From Tetragonia tetragonoides (Eukaryota > Streptophyta > Magnoliopsida > Caryophyllales > Aizoaceae), in contig CM076140.1 of the NCBI GenBank assembly GCA_038025085.1, positions 24,522,501 through 24,586,500 on the forward strand: a stretch of DNA of 64,000 nucleotides. Direction: 5' to 3'. Numbering within the stretch: the first letter of the stretch is position 1; each line of letters starts with the position of its first letter. The notes below the pieces were generated by a model. The model worked only from the letters and a program-made list of their open reading frames with translations, had not been told where the DNA came from and did not search any database. The position numbers and the translations under genes were made by a program. This document shows, piece after piece, positions 50,069 to 61,899 of the stretch.

Positions 50069-51648
50069 GATCCTGTCATTATGAGTTATGTGAAATCTGT
50101 CATGGGTGAACTGTGGGTAAAGCTGGCACTCTACAGTTTCTACTGTATTACCTTAGAGCTTAGTTTTTGTGGGAAAATTATCAACATTTGTTCCACCAGT
50201 TTGGTATAATCTCCCGGATCATGTTTGTTCATTCATCGTCTGATATCACGTGCTACGGTGCTAGAATGGTCTTGCCACGTCTGACATCAGTCACGTCACT
50301 GTTCCTGAACTCAAGTGTATTTTGGTCTGAATAACCCACAGCATAGAGCTATCATGGAATGCGGATAACTTGTTTCTTAAACGTGAACACCATTTCTCTC
50401 TTCTTCATGAAGCATCTCCAAGTTCAGTGTTTTGTTTCTAACCCATGCAGAAGAGAGCACAGTTGGAGCAACAAGTTCGAACAGAAGTGATGGGACTTCA
50501 CACTATGTTGTAGCACAGTAGCAGCTGCGGTTTTTGTTATTTGCTGCTGTGAATGATCAACCGATTGAATTTGATGATACCATGTAATTGTATATGTGAT
50601 CAATATTAATCCTGGAGTGCGAGGGTATCCATTTAGTTTGGTCTTTTTTTCTTTTTTCTTTTTTCTTTTTTTTGAGTTTTTGTCCAACCAACATGAAGTT
50701 TTGATGTCGCTATAATTGAGAGGAGTCTGATGAGAAGTTTGAGCAGACATAGCGTTTCTAAAGCACATAACTTATTGATTTTTTTTTTCAGTTTTGTTAT
50801 AAACTGATTATAGAGATTGTTATACATAAATCATGTGTATTGGCACCGGCCCTGATTTGAAATAGTCTATGCGCAATAAGCGTTGTGACTTGTGACAACT
50901 AACAATAAAAGGAAAAGATAAAACAGATTTCACCCAAAGTATAAAGGTTGAACAAACAGAGATAAAGCAACCACTTCATGACAAAAAGTTTATACTCCGG
51001 AAATCTATATAATTGGAAGAAGGTCTGCGGGGGTGGCGTCTTTCAGCTAAAAGCCGGGTGAAAAATCGTTTTTACAAAATTCAGATCCTTTTATTGTCTA
51101 CCGATGATGTAGACGAATCCCTTTATCCAAATCTGCTGATTGTTAGTAAGATTTTGTGTAAGACCGTCTTACCATAACTTTTACTGAAACCTTCATAATA
51201 ATGACCCCTACAATTCTAAATAGTGACCCTATTTTTCTATAAGTTGGTCTCACAAAAGACTTAACCACGAAGTGTGGCATTGTATTGGATGCGTTGAAAG
51301 CTACTTAAAACACCTTTGAAATTGAAAATTGTCATTTTTCCTTTTTTTAGTTTATATTTTTTCTTCCCCAATTACTATGGAGCCTCCAAAGGGGTCATGA
51401 AAGAGCAAGAGAAAAGTACTTTGTGGTGGTCGTGGACTGCCCCTTTACCTCCCCTTTTCAATCAAAAACACAACAGATTCATGTTTTGCTCCAAGTGTGT
51501 GTGGCTCTCTTTTGACCTTATCCCCACTAAAAAAAATCAGCAAATGCTCTTTAACCTAAACAAGAATACACGAGCACTATCTGCTCTGCATTTTCCCGGC
51601 TAGGTGCTACAATCCAAACCAATTTTCCCTGGATGTTCTGAAACCACC
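50069..51648 (+). other. Intergenic: 3' UTR, MITE-like sequence, upstream of next gene
   Basis: The PMT28-like 3' UTR probably ends before ~50700. At 51152-51258, TTTTGTGTAAGACCGTCTTA and the inverted TGGTCTCACAAAAG suggest a small MITE. 51300-51648 is probably promoter and 5' UTR of the next gene. No further gene. Confidence 0.45.
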
Positions 51649-53781
51649 ATGACAGATGCGCATAATGGCCATTCAGAGGACCCTCCAAACTGGTCAGAGC
51701 TCAAGCTTCCTAGCTTGCTACTCAGTGACAGAGTACAGAAACTACACGCAGCGATTGAGACCGACTGGGATCCCCTACAACGTACGGCATGCCAAACAGC
51801 AGCTGGGAGAGCCCTGTGGAAGCATGTCACAAATGACGTCCTAGCTGAGTTACTTGCAGGAGAGACACACCTGAGAAGCTTTTACGACAAAATAAGGAAA
51901 GACCGCCTTAGACATGCCCGCGAGGTCTCTGGTGTGATCCTTGCTGTTCGAACCCTCTGGTTTGATTCTAAACTTGAAGCTGCACTTAACTTCTTCGATG
52001 ATGAGGGGTTGCAGATTGTACTCCTTGGTGCAGGTACGTCAGTCAATTTTATGTCTTGTTACTTACATTCTATATATGAACATGTAGTGGCAACAAATCA
52101 AAATTTGATCAAATTGGGAACAGATTGTTGAGCCCCTATACATCTTCGCATGTTTGGTGGCATTTGCATCCAACTAAAATGAATGACAGCAGTTGATTTC
52201 TCTCTCGAAATCAAATCTATATAATTCTTGAAATCAAATCTATATTATTCTTGAAATCAAATCTATATAATGGACAGTGATTTTTTTTTTTAAATTTTTT
52301 TTTACCAACAAGGGTGGTGGTCTAATGGTTCCAAGCTTACTCCCAAGTGGTTTGGTAATGCAAGGTCATGGATTCGAATCTCCATTCCCCATGCCTTGTG
52401 TCTATTGGCTTCTAGGAACTATACTATCCCCTTGTTGGTGCTACATTGACAGGGCCGGTGCTTGCGATGGTTGTTCAGCTAGTCTGATATGTTCGCTATT
52501 GAACACGAGAGTCCGAACATGATGTAGCAGGGGGTGTCTCGATCGCCATTCACTTGCACTATCTTTTTGACGAGAAAAAAAAAAATGATTTTCTTTTTTA
52601 TTTATTTCTTCATTAATCAAATGCATATACTGAAGCATGCCACATAAGCACTTTACAGAGGTATTTTTCTACAGTCGGACGAATGGCAAAGACGTGCATA
52701 ATATCCAAAATTGAAATAATCTTTATAAAAGCTACTGTCGACTATTTAGATTTCTCTCATAATCTGTTATACCTCACATACAGCATTAATAGAAATTTAA
52801 TCACTAGACAGTAATTGCAACACGATATCCAGATTTTGATAACCATTCAAAAGCGAGTCAGGAGTCAGTAAATACCTCACATGCAACAACAACAACAAAA
52901 AAAAAAATTACATGCAAATAATGTATGTTACAGTCACTTGGATTCCAATTACATGCGATACGATGTAAATGCTTTGACTTAATCAAGTATATTACATAAA
53001 GTACTTGAACCTCAATGATTTGGTTTAGCCTTGAAAGAACCAGTCTATTAACAGTAAGTGAACCTTGTTCCATGATGCAGAACTGCTTTCTCCATCTCTG
53101 TCAGCCTAAGAATTCACACAGAAAGCTACTTGACAATTTGCAGGTATGGACACTAGAGCATACCGGTTAAACTGCTTGACCAACAGCCATATCTTTGAAG
53201 TTGATTTTCCTCAGGTCTTGCAAATGAAAGCATCTCTTCTACAGGAAGTAATGAAGTCCAGTGATGGGCAGCAGAAATTAGCAATCAAAGCTAAAACGGT
53301 TGTCAGTGTAGAAGCTGATATCAGAGGTGATTGTTGGCTAGAAAAGCTTCAGAATTCAGGATTTATACCTGAGAAGAATACAGTGTGGATTCTGGAAGGT
53401 ATTCTCTACTATCTGTCAGACGCCGATGCCATAAGCGTACTAAAGACCATAGCTGCCAACTGTATGCTTACTCCAACTGTACTACTCGCAGATTTCATGA
53501 ACAAGCCATCGACTACACTTTCAAACTCCACTTTCCAATTCTACAGTGATTGGCCAGATCAACTCCTACCATCTCTAGGGTTTTCTGATGTTCAGCTATC
53601 GCAAATTGGGGATCCAGATGCCCACTTCGGGCTGTTACATGATCCTTTAAATCTGTTCAATAAACTACGCAGCATACCAAGGTCAGTGGAAGTGAACCCA
53701 GATGATGGGACACCATGCTGTCGCCTGTATCTAGTGCAGGCTTCTGGATCTCCCAGTAGAAATACTCATATTTGTCCATAA
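51649..53781 (+). CDS. SAM-dependent methyltransferase, leucine carboxyl methyltransferase (PPM) family
   Basis: Two exons, 51649-52033 and 53144-53781, 340 aa. The ATG in ACCACCATGACAG was chosen because the in-frame codon upstream at 51604 is GTG. The N-terminus MTDAHNGHSEDPPNWSEL is followed by helices typical of the family. Motifs: VLLGAG|MDTRAYRL (SAM-binding glycine motif, split by the intron), EVDFPQVLQMKASLL, VEADIRGDCWLEKLQNSGF and WILEGILYYLS, in the usual order of PF04072 proteins. Family members use S-adenosylmethionine to methylate carboxyl groups, for example on the PP2A catalytic subunit. This one resembles the bacterial-like branch, so the substrate is unknown. The 1.1-kb intron holds a SINE. 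The frame is complete. Confidence 0.88.
52304..52585 (+). mobile_element. tRNA-derived SINE in intron
   Basis: Full copy of the family at 18873: start ACCAACAAGGGTGGTGG, A-box-like GTGGTCTAATGGTTCC, B box GATTCGAATCTCC, poly(A) at 52575-52585. The T-rich flanks GTGATTTTTTTTTTT and ATGATTTTCTTTTTT suggest a divergent target duplication. Confidence 0.85.
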
Positions 53782-55401
53782 GCTTGTTCAATTCTTAGTT
53801 GCAGTCCAGCTTGAATGAATAGTTCCTCTGATATACATAACTTTGCTATTACTGCTTTGGTATCAAATTGTTTAACCAGCACTGTCATCCGTGTATCAAG
53901 CAGCACAAACAATGACAATTGACAAAGAGACTCCAAACTCACCACAAAGTAGCTAGTCTAAAACTTAAGAATACTCCTTCCGAAGAGGCAAAGAGTACCA
54001 GCTAAAAGCGGAGATATCTAAAAGTCAATCTTAATACATAAATTTCGAGCCTTTAGCTATTGTATGAGGAGCAAACACCTTCATCTAGATTCTATATTTT
54101 TACCTGAGAAACATATGAAAGAAGGTACAAGCATAAATGTAGATCCGAGTGACAAGGAGTCCATTGACAGGTAAACTTTCTGAATTGCTTTGTAGTAAAA
54201 CATTTCAATAATCAAAATTACAAAATGCGACAGCTGCGAAGTATATGACGTGAGACGAGCACTGTGAAATCAAAAGGCTTAAGCATAAGGATTCTATTTA
54301 AATGGCTATTGTCTGCACTTCTTATTTATTGTGAGTTGGTCGATGGACTCGATGGCCACTCATCGGAGCAAGGGTCAAACAGAAACAGCTTCTCTATTTT
54401 AACACAGGGTTAAGGCTCGTACACCCGGCCCTCTTCATCCGCTTGGGCGGGAGCCCCTTTGGAAACATTCTAATGTTGAACTTGATGTATTTAGATGAGT
54501 CATGTACCCATTTCCCCACTTGCTGACAACCAGCAATTGGAGACCATTGTCATTAGATGTTTTTCAGAGGACTTCTTGCCTTTTTAGACTGTAATTCCTT
54601 TTCCACAGAAGAAATATGAGTACTTTTTTCTTATCAAATAAAAAAATTGCCATTTCCCACACCACCCATTTCACAGAAACAGATAGGCATTCCAAACTAC
54701 GAGTCTGAAGCTTGGATTTGCTTCACACAAGACAGAATGAAAAATAATGGGGTATCAATAGTAAATGTTGTGCAGATTGACATGTGAGCAACGGAAACTT
54801 AAATGCTTTTACACAAGCCAACCATCAAAATGACAACAAAAATGATTTGTATATAGTTATATATCAGACTAACACAACCAGAGTATTCGAAGGGTGTGAA
54901 ATTATGTTCAAATATTGCACAAAAAGGATCCTTTCACTAACAAAGTCATTGCCACAAATTGAGACCAGGGACGCCAGTGAATCTAACTAGACCCTGCAAG
55001 GCTCCAGAACTGTAAGCAAATCAAGATCACAGGTGCATGCCAGCATCTCTGTACTGTTGGAAAGACTTGAGAAATACTCTACCTTGGCCAGTATCTGAAG
55101 TGTTAGATATAACTAAGTAACTAACACTAAGAACAGAGAATTTGACAACAATTGGTTACAAAATTCTGGCTCTTCCCTATATATCTAGAAAGTACCTCTT
55201 TTCAGCACTATGGGAAAGAGTATATGCATGTAGTAGTATCAATAATAAAGGAGTCAAGATAGGCAACCACATTAAATGAATTTGTTTAAACAGTTGTGTC
55301 AATCTAGACTTACTTTCACTGTTTCACAGTTTCGGCTTTACTAATTAAAAAACATACAAGTATATGATGAAAAAGCCCATGGTCTTCCCCACAAGTCAAA
55401 C
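53782..55401. other. Mostly unassigned; SINE-like and LINE-tail fragments
   Basis: 54290-54475 has an Au/TS-SINE-like stretch (AACAGAAACAGCTTCTCTAT, GGGTTAAGGCTCGTACAC, CTTGGGCGGGAGCC). 54568-54650 resembles a LINE 3' tail (AGAGGACTTCTTGCC then an A-rich end). No supported gene. Confidence 0.45.
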
Positions 55402-55762
55402 ATCAATGCATCCCTTGATACCCTGTTCAAATTTGTCGAGGGAAGATAATGTATTCATCAAAGCATCTGCAACCTTCTCTCTGCTTAGCATTGACATAAT
55501 TACAATATCAGAAACAAAGGCATACAGAATATCACCAAATGTCCTACTCAATTTACACATTCACAAACTAAATTCAATCGATCAAAGCATCTGCAACCTT
55601 CTTTCTGCTTAGTATTGACATAATTACAATATCAGAAACAAAGGCATGCAGAATATCACCAAATCTCCTACTAAAATTACATTCACAAACTAAATTCAAT
55701 TCCTTCATATCCAAAATCACGTGATAATATGAATTGATTTCTATAATAGCCTTGACCGAGAC
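55402..55762 (-). pseudogene. Degraded coding-like stretch, perhaps copia RNase H tail
   Basis: The minus strand is open for about 65 codons, with ILDMKELNLVCE and FGDILHAFVSDIV, then MSILSRKKVADAL. The downstream tandem copy instead gives SREKVADALMNTLSSLDKFE and ends GCIDV-stop. The VADAL...L pattern near the end recalls the C-terminus of copia RNase H regions, but no catalytic residues are visible. A 124-bp tandem duplication (not a multiple of three) breaks the frame. Alternative: an exon of an unidentified host gene. Confidence 0.3.
55457..55702. repeat. Tandem duplication, 124-bp unit
   Basis: Units 55457-55580 and 55581-55702 both run ATCAAAGCATCTGCAACCTT ... CAAACTAAATTCAAT with a handful of differences. 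Confidence 0.92.
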
Positions 55763-56002
55763 CTCTCGAAGGAAAGCATGAGAAAATCAAGAGGAAAAAT
55801 ATTGCTTTTAGTGACAATCATTTTGGTATAACTCATCATAGAAAGACATTACCTTTTACATTTTTTTTTTTTTTGATAATCATTACCTTTTACAGTTAGC
55901 ACTGAGTGTTTTTTATGTAAGGAACTTCCTATTTAGAGCTATTGGCAGTTTGGCACCATAAATTATCAAAATCTCACCTACTTCCTTTTTGAGCAGCAAA
56001 CT

Positions 56003-56312
56003 ATATTATTAAATTGGCAACTTATTGCCTCAAATGCTACAACCAAGGATCCTTCGGCCCTAGAGCCCTGAAAAAGCTGTTGGGAATAAAAATGGCAGAG
56101 GTAAAGAATGAACGAGAATTGTTTTTCTCCTGCAAATACTTAGCCGATTGATTCCCAACAATATTATTAAATTGGCAACCTATTGCCTCAAATGCTACAA
56201 CCAAGGATCCTTAGGCCCATAGAGCCCTGAAAAAGCTGTTGGGAATAAAAATGGCAGAGATAAAGAATGAACCAGAATTTTTTTCCTGCAAATACTTAGC
56301 CAATTGATTCCC
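56003..56312. repeat. Tandem duplication, ~158-bp unit
   Basis: Units 56003-56160 and 56161-56312 both run ATATTATTAAATTGGCAAC ... GATTCCCAACA. The phrase GGAATAAAAATGGCAGAG occurs a third time at about 56998. Confidence 0.92.
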
Positions 56313-56316
56313 AACA

Positions 56317-56990
56317 AATTGGTATGAAAGCACCAGGGGTCTTGTGGTCTTTGAGGGTTCAACAATGAAGATGTAGAAAATAAAGAGAAGTGCTCCAAAT
56401 ATTGAAGGTTCGTTGATCAGAAGTGTATCAACAAATTCGAAGATGGTTGGTGAGAAGTGCATCGGGCCAAGGAGAGAAGTGCTACTAAAATTGCAAGTTG
56501 GTGATAATGTGCATCAACAACAACAATAACAATGACGAGGATGATGAGACATGCATCATATAATGAAGAGAAGTGCTTTACAAGTTGTGGAGAGATGTGC
56601 CCCATAGATCTTGAAGAAATTTTGGAGCAATGGAGTGTGTTGAATTATACTACAAAATTAATTAAAATAAATTATTAATCATATGTAGCTTTTAATATTT
56701 AGTGGCAGATTATATTTCCTATGAATGAGGATTAGCGAGGTTAGTGGAGTCAATGAAGGTTATACTTGTTGAGAAAGTTTAGTTAAATAGTGTGAGTAGT
56801 GGGTCCATGTTCACCCATGTTTAGCTAATTTGTAGTTAGGCTTTGCACTAGATGTGCCTGTTTAAGTTCAGATTGTACTCATTTGTTAATTGGAATGGAG
56901 TTAAGAAAATTAAGTTTATGAAGTTGCATCTATTCTTCTCATCTCTTTATCCTCCATTCCTAACAAAAGTGGTACCACAGCTCCAGGGGT
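56317..56990 (+). mobile_element. TRIM-like non-autonomous LTR element, copy A
   Basis: Primer-site-like TTGGTATGAAAGCACCAGGG (56319) follows a CCCAACA end. A ~320-bp non-coding interior has GAGAAGTGC-type words at irregular spacing. Then comes an LTR at 56636-56965 (TGTGTTGAATT ... CCTAACA), followed by a second primer-site-like GTGGTACCACAGCTCCAGGG (56969-56988). The interior-LTR-interior order suggests a head-to-tail pair with missing outer parts. No ORF. Confidence 0.7.
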
Positions 56991-57039
56991 CTTGTTTGGA
57001 ATAAAAATGGCAGAGGTAAAGAATGAATGAGATTTTTTT

Positions 57040-57225
57040 TTTACTCCATTCCAATTAGCAATTCAGTAAAATCTCAAATTAAATAGACAAATCTAGAGCA
57101 AAACCTAACTAAAATTTAGCTAAACATGGGAGAACATGGACCCACTACTAACTAAACTTCCTCAACAAGTGCTATATTATTTGACTCCACTTACCTCACT
57201 AATCTTAATCCTTGTTAGCTTTACT
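57040..57225 (-). repeat. Inverted TRIM LTR fragment
   Basis: CTCCATTCCAATTAGCAAT, AGCAAAACCTAACTAAAATT and GGACCCACTACTAACTAAAC are the reverse complement of LTR sequence at 56720-56900. It forms an inverted pair with that LTR. Confidence 0.7.
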
Positions 57226-58126
57226 ATTAGCCTAGGGGACATGGCTCTTTTTCTTGGGAGAATGCTTGGCGGTGGCATATTATTCTTTCATTGTTGTTCC
57301 CCTCGTCTCTACAATCTCTCGCCATGCCATCTTATACATCTGGTGGCTCTTCTATTTTGTGGAATTTCTGATTCGCAAGAAACATTGATGATAGGCTATA
57401 TTATCTGATTTCATGTGTGGCTGTTGGATACGGGTGTGGATCCAAGTGTTTGACCCTTCATTGCTCAAAATTTAGGACTCAGAGACTGTCTTAGATTTGG
57501 ACATGCATGCAGGCATATAACGTATATTTAACAATATGTCGTTTAAATTAATTGTAGATTGGTGGATATACTAAATAAGTTTTAAATAAATTTTATTAAA
57601 TTTGAATCGAGTGCGGTGGTACTTTTATTTATTAGGAAGGGTCCTTGTACTTATTACTGTGACAGGCTCCTTACAGTGCTTTTGGAGATCAAGAAAGCCA
57701 AGAATGGGGAAAAGTGTAAAGGCAAATTGACAGTTTAAATTTGGAGATTTCTTGCTTTTCTGTCCATTCTCTCTGTCTCTAACCCCCCCGGCCTCTCTGT
57801 CACCACTCACCAGGTTGGTGTCCTACTGGAAGATGGTTGTTAGTGTCGGAAAATGTTGATTTCGGGTAACAGAGATGATACGGAGCTGGATGAGGTTTCT
57901 GATTGGCTTCCTATGCTAGATTCATTCACATATGATGCTGGATTAGACACAAGGGCTTGAGCTTTTATCAAACACTGGGATTTCTTCTGGACCTTGGGTT
58001 AGACACAAGGGTTTGAGCTTTATCAAACACTGAGGTTTTTTCTGCATAATTTTTGTCCAGCATACCACTTCAAACCCTCACAGTTCTTCCTTTCTCTTAG
58101 CTCTGTCCCTTGGGGTGCCAAAGCTC
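57226..58126. other. Unassigned; open on both strands, with short tandem duplication
   Basis: TTAGACACAAGGGCTTGAGC then TTTATCAAACACTG is repeated about 65 bp apart (57939-58046). The plus strand has a short frame from 57854 (MLISGNRDDTELDEVSDWLP), and the minus strand is also open. Strand and identity are undecided. Confidence 0.3.
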
Positions 58127-58873
58127 CCTCAACAAGTGCTATACTGTCACCAAACATTAAAATATATATCATGAATAATTTATTTTAATAATTTTTGGAG
58201 CATTTTTCGACACACCCCCTTGCTCTAAAATTTATTCAAGATCTATGGAGCACATCTCTTCACAAATTGTAGAGCACTTCTCTTCATTATATGATGCACG
58301 TCTCATCGTTGTAGCCATCTTTTGTTGTTGTTGATGCACATTATCATCAACTTGCAATTTTAGGAGCACTTCTCTCCTTCGCATGGTGCACTTCTCAGTA
58401 ACCATCTTCGAAAATGTTGGTGCACTTTCTCATCAAACAAACCTTTAATACTTGAGCACTTCTCTCCATATTTTCTTCATTGTTGAACCCTCACAAGGCC
58501 ACAAGACCCCTGGAGCTCTAGTACCAATTTTGTTGGGAATGGAGTTCAGAAAATTCAAGTCTTTGAATTCAAATTTATGAAGTTGCATCTATTCTTCTCC
58601 ATCTCTTTATCCTCCCTTCCCAACAAAATAAGTACAATCTCAACTTAAATAGGCACATCTAGTGCAAAGCCTAACTACAAATTAACCAAACATGGATGAA
58701 CATGGATCCACTACTCACACCATCTAACTACACTTTCTCAACAAGTATAACATTCATTGACTCCATTAACCTCACTAATCCTAATTCTTAGGATTTATAA
58801 TCTGCCACCTAATATTAAAACTATATTTAATTAATAATTTATTTTAATTAGTTTTGGAGAATATAATTCAACA
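58127..58873 (-). mobile_element. TRIM-like element, copy B
   Basis: Minus-strand copy: 5' LTR 58531-58873 (TGTTGGGAATGG ... AATTCAACA on plus); primer-site-like TTGGTACTAGAGCTCCAGGG (minus, around 58529); interior 58215-58530 with the same GAGAAGTGC words; polypurine GAGCAAGGGGG; shortened 3' LTR 58127-58214. AAAGC lies on both outer sides (58122-58126 and 58874-58878), consistent with a 5-bp target duplication. No ORF. Confidence 0.75.
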
Positions 58874-60719
58874 AAAGCACACCCAATCAAAGCCAGACCT
58901 GCCCCATGGTTTACCAATTCAGCCAAAGAAGAGATGACGTCCATCTTGGTTACTTGAATACACCAAAGAGAGACCCTAAACTTTCTCTGTAGAGTTTTGC
59001 ATACATCCTATTTCAAAGAATCACAGAAACCCAAGAATTTCAACCTTTTTATTATTTTTCTTGTGTTGAGTGACAGAACTACAATTTTTAATTGTCTTCG
59101 TAATATCATGTTTTATACTTTACCACAATACTGAACACTTGTATATAATAACACACTACAAATAAACACAACCAACTTATAGACTGGGTATGCCTACCTG
59201 TGACAACATGTTGTGCTAAAATAACTACAAGTACTCATCCCAAAGCAAAACCGAAAGAAGTTAATTCTGATGTCCCAAAGAAAACGCTCTTATGCCATCC
59301 CAAGATAATTGATAAGTTGCCTTTTTTCCTGCAAGGTTCTTTCTCTATTACATCCAGTTACAAACGAGACATTCATTCCGAGATGAAGGGAGCATAGAAT
59401 ACACAAGGAACTTCAAAAAAGTTATCTATAATAAAGTGCAAGCACCACATACCTATCTGAGACAAGTTCAACACTTGCTTCCTTGGCCGCACCATTAAGA
59501 AAGGTGAATGACCTACACAGGAATTAAGAATTAGGGAGAGAGAGAGAGAGATTGAGCGATATTAAAGGTGAGCGAAGAAAATTGAAAATCATAAGAAAAT
59601 GAATCCAGCAGCATGAGCAACAAGGATGAGGGAATTCTCTTATTAGACAGAGACTAGAGAAATAAAGTATTGTTGATATACCTATAGGCATTTAAAAGAA
59701 AGAAACCATCCTTTCATTCTAGGGTGAAGAGTTTTGGGAGTGTTAATGTGCTAATAACATGTGAACAAAGCCATAAGATCCACAAGTAAACTTGTGGTTT
59801 GAACTTATGATTTCGGACCACAAACAAGAGCTTATATTGAAGATGAACTCCAAAATATTTGGGAGATAGAAGAATTATTTAAGGTAACAAGACTAAGCTT
59901 AACCCGTTTTCTCTATATTTGAACAATACACAAGAGCAGGGCTCAAAAGCTAGACAAAAGCTACCTACCTGAAGCACAAATAGGTCACTCACTTGTACCA
60001 TTAAAGCTTCCCCCTAAAAGTTCTTAAATCATGTCATTAAAGTTTTGCTAGCTGGAGTGCTAGACTACTGATATGATGTTCCAGAATTGTAAAACAACTG
60101 AAGAAGAACTCTAACACTAGCTTGGATTCCAAGAAAGAATAGAATTCCAGACTAGTATTATTGATGTAGAACTGAGTGATTACAGGGAGAGGTTTGTAGA
60201 GAGAGAGAGAGAGAATTTGTGTATCAATCGATATGACTCGGAAATGATTATTACAATCTATTTGTTGACACATTCTAACTGACTGGAGCTAACTAACTAA
60301 CTCTAACAAACTGCTGATGCCAGCTAACAATCTGAACTTCTTAGTCCTAAAAAACTTCTTATTTCTCCTATAGAGCTTTACGCTTAAGTGATGCGTGTCC
60401 CCTCCGTCGAGATAGTGATCTGTGATCATAATTGCTCTTTGCAAGGATAAACTCAAGCCCTACCCAAAGATGTAGAAGAAGCCACTTTTTATGACCAAAA
60501 CAAATATTGGTTACCAACTGGTAAGGTCACTTCAAATTTTCTCCCTCCTATCACCTGTTGCCCCGCCCAACAGTTTATAAAAAATAAAAGGAAGGGGAAA
60601 AAAGGGCAAACAGTGCAAATGACAGGAATGGGACCCAAGGCTCACAAGCCAAATAAAATGCCTTCAGTTCCACTCTCTCGCCTAAAAACCTTTCACTACT
60701 CCGTTTCGCTCCCATCTCG
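58874..60719. other. No clear gene; two exon-like minus-strand stretches
   Basis: 59453-59512 (minus) is bounded by AG and GTATGT and reads SFTFLNGAAKEASVELVSDR. 58874-58952 (minus) reads TKMDVISSLAELVNHGAGL. Neither matches a family I recognise, and they could not be joined into a gene. (AG) tracts occur at 59537-59550 and 60199-60214. Confidence 0.3.
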
Positions 60720-61581
60720 AATATTTTGGTGAGGGATAATCATGCCTGGCGTCGAATTTCCATTAAGGAGGAGACTCTTTTGAGTGGAAGCTGGATGATA
60801 TCACTTCTTCACTCAATATCTCAGACTCAACCTCCTCTTCTGATTGTCATGATAGAAGAGATTGGGTGGTGGATTCCTAGGGTGTTAATTTCTGTACTTT
60901 CTATAATCACAAACAAACGAACCGTCATACAACTTGTCTCTTTGTTTCTAGTTTGCTTTGGAACACAGAAGTTCAAAGGTCAGGACTTTCGCTTGGATGG
61001 CTGAATTGCAGGTCTAAAGGCCTCACATGGCTCTTTCTCCAACTGCTTGTACTGTGAGTTTGAATGGTTAAAAGACGAATAAGCACTATTCTTGCATTGG
61101 AGATCTTACTTAGGGGGGTAGAATTTTTGGAGTAAAGTAAGATTCTAGGGTTTGACATTCTGGTAATCAGCATCTCCAAACAAATTTTTGGGGTGTGGGA
61201 ATGGGAAGGAGGGGAAGTCTTAGAGATTGAGAAGAATGATCATAGGTTTTAATGACAAAGCGGCCACCAGCTGGGTATTCTCCGGGATAGGGTGGTCTTC
61301 TAGGTATTGCTTCAGGCTCGCGCTGCCAGAATGGTTGGAGATTTTCCTATTTATCACCTCCAGCAGCGGGGGTGGGAGCATGTGTTGTAGTTTTTTCTTT
61401 TCTCTTTTATGTTTTGAGGATTCCTGGTCCTCTTCTTGCTTATTCTTCTTGTACTCTGAACTCTTCTCTCTGTATCGAATGAGTAATAGTTCTACGTAAC
61501 TATCCAAAATTAAGAACAAAAAAAGGTATTTGATTCCTTGTTGAAGCTTTCTCAAGCTCCACCAAGTACAAGTTAGAGGAA
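60720..61581 (+). other. Unassigned; possible LINE tail at the end
   Basis: A CT-rich leader (60665-60720) precedes a frame with early stops; no gene could be built. The part 61250-61530 ends with GAGGATTCCTGGTCCTC (61416-61432) and AAGAACAAAAAAAGG, resembling the LINE 3' tails elsewhere in the window. Confidence 0.3.
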
Positions 61582-61899
61582 TTTTGCATCATGGAGGGGC
61601 CACAGGGTAGACAAAGGATGATCGAAGGAGACAACAGACTCCTTCAACAAAAATATTAAAAAAGAAAACTATGCAGCAAGCTAGCAACAAACAGGAAGGG
61701 ATTGAAGGCTCACAGGCCAGCATAAAAGTGTTCAAATTTCTTTTGCATCATGGAGGGGCCACAGGGTAGACAAAGGATGATCGAAGGAGACAACAGACTC
61801 CTTAAACAATTATATTAAAAAAGAAAACTATGCAGCAAGCTAGCAACAAACAGGAATGGGGTTGAAGGCTCACAGGCCAACATAAAAGTGTTCAAATTT
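61582..61899. repeat. Tandem duplication, 159-bp unit
   Basis: Units 61582-61740 and 61741-61899 both run TTTTGCATCATGGAGGGGCC ... AAAAGTGTTCAAATTTC with very few differences, so the event looks recent. Confidence 0.94.

Noticed and set aside
42347..53781. Two adjacent methyltransferase genes as a functional cluster
   Set aside because: They belong to unrelated families, are about 1.6 kb apart with separate leaders, and plant genes are not in operons.
54987..55094. Minus-strand 36-codon frame with AG acceptor, possible last exon after 55402
   Set aside because: Needs a weak GTTTGA donor, and the upstream stretch more likely ends at its own stop; no family match.
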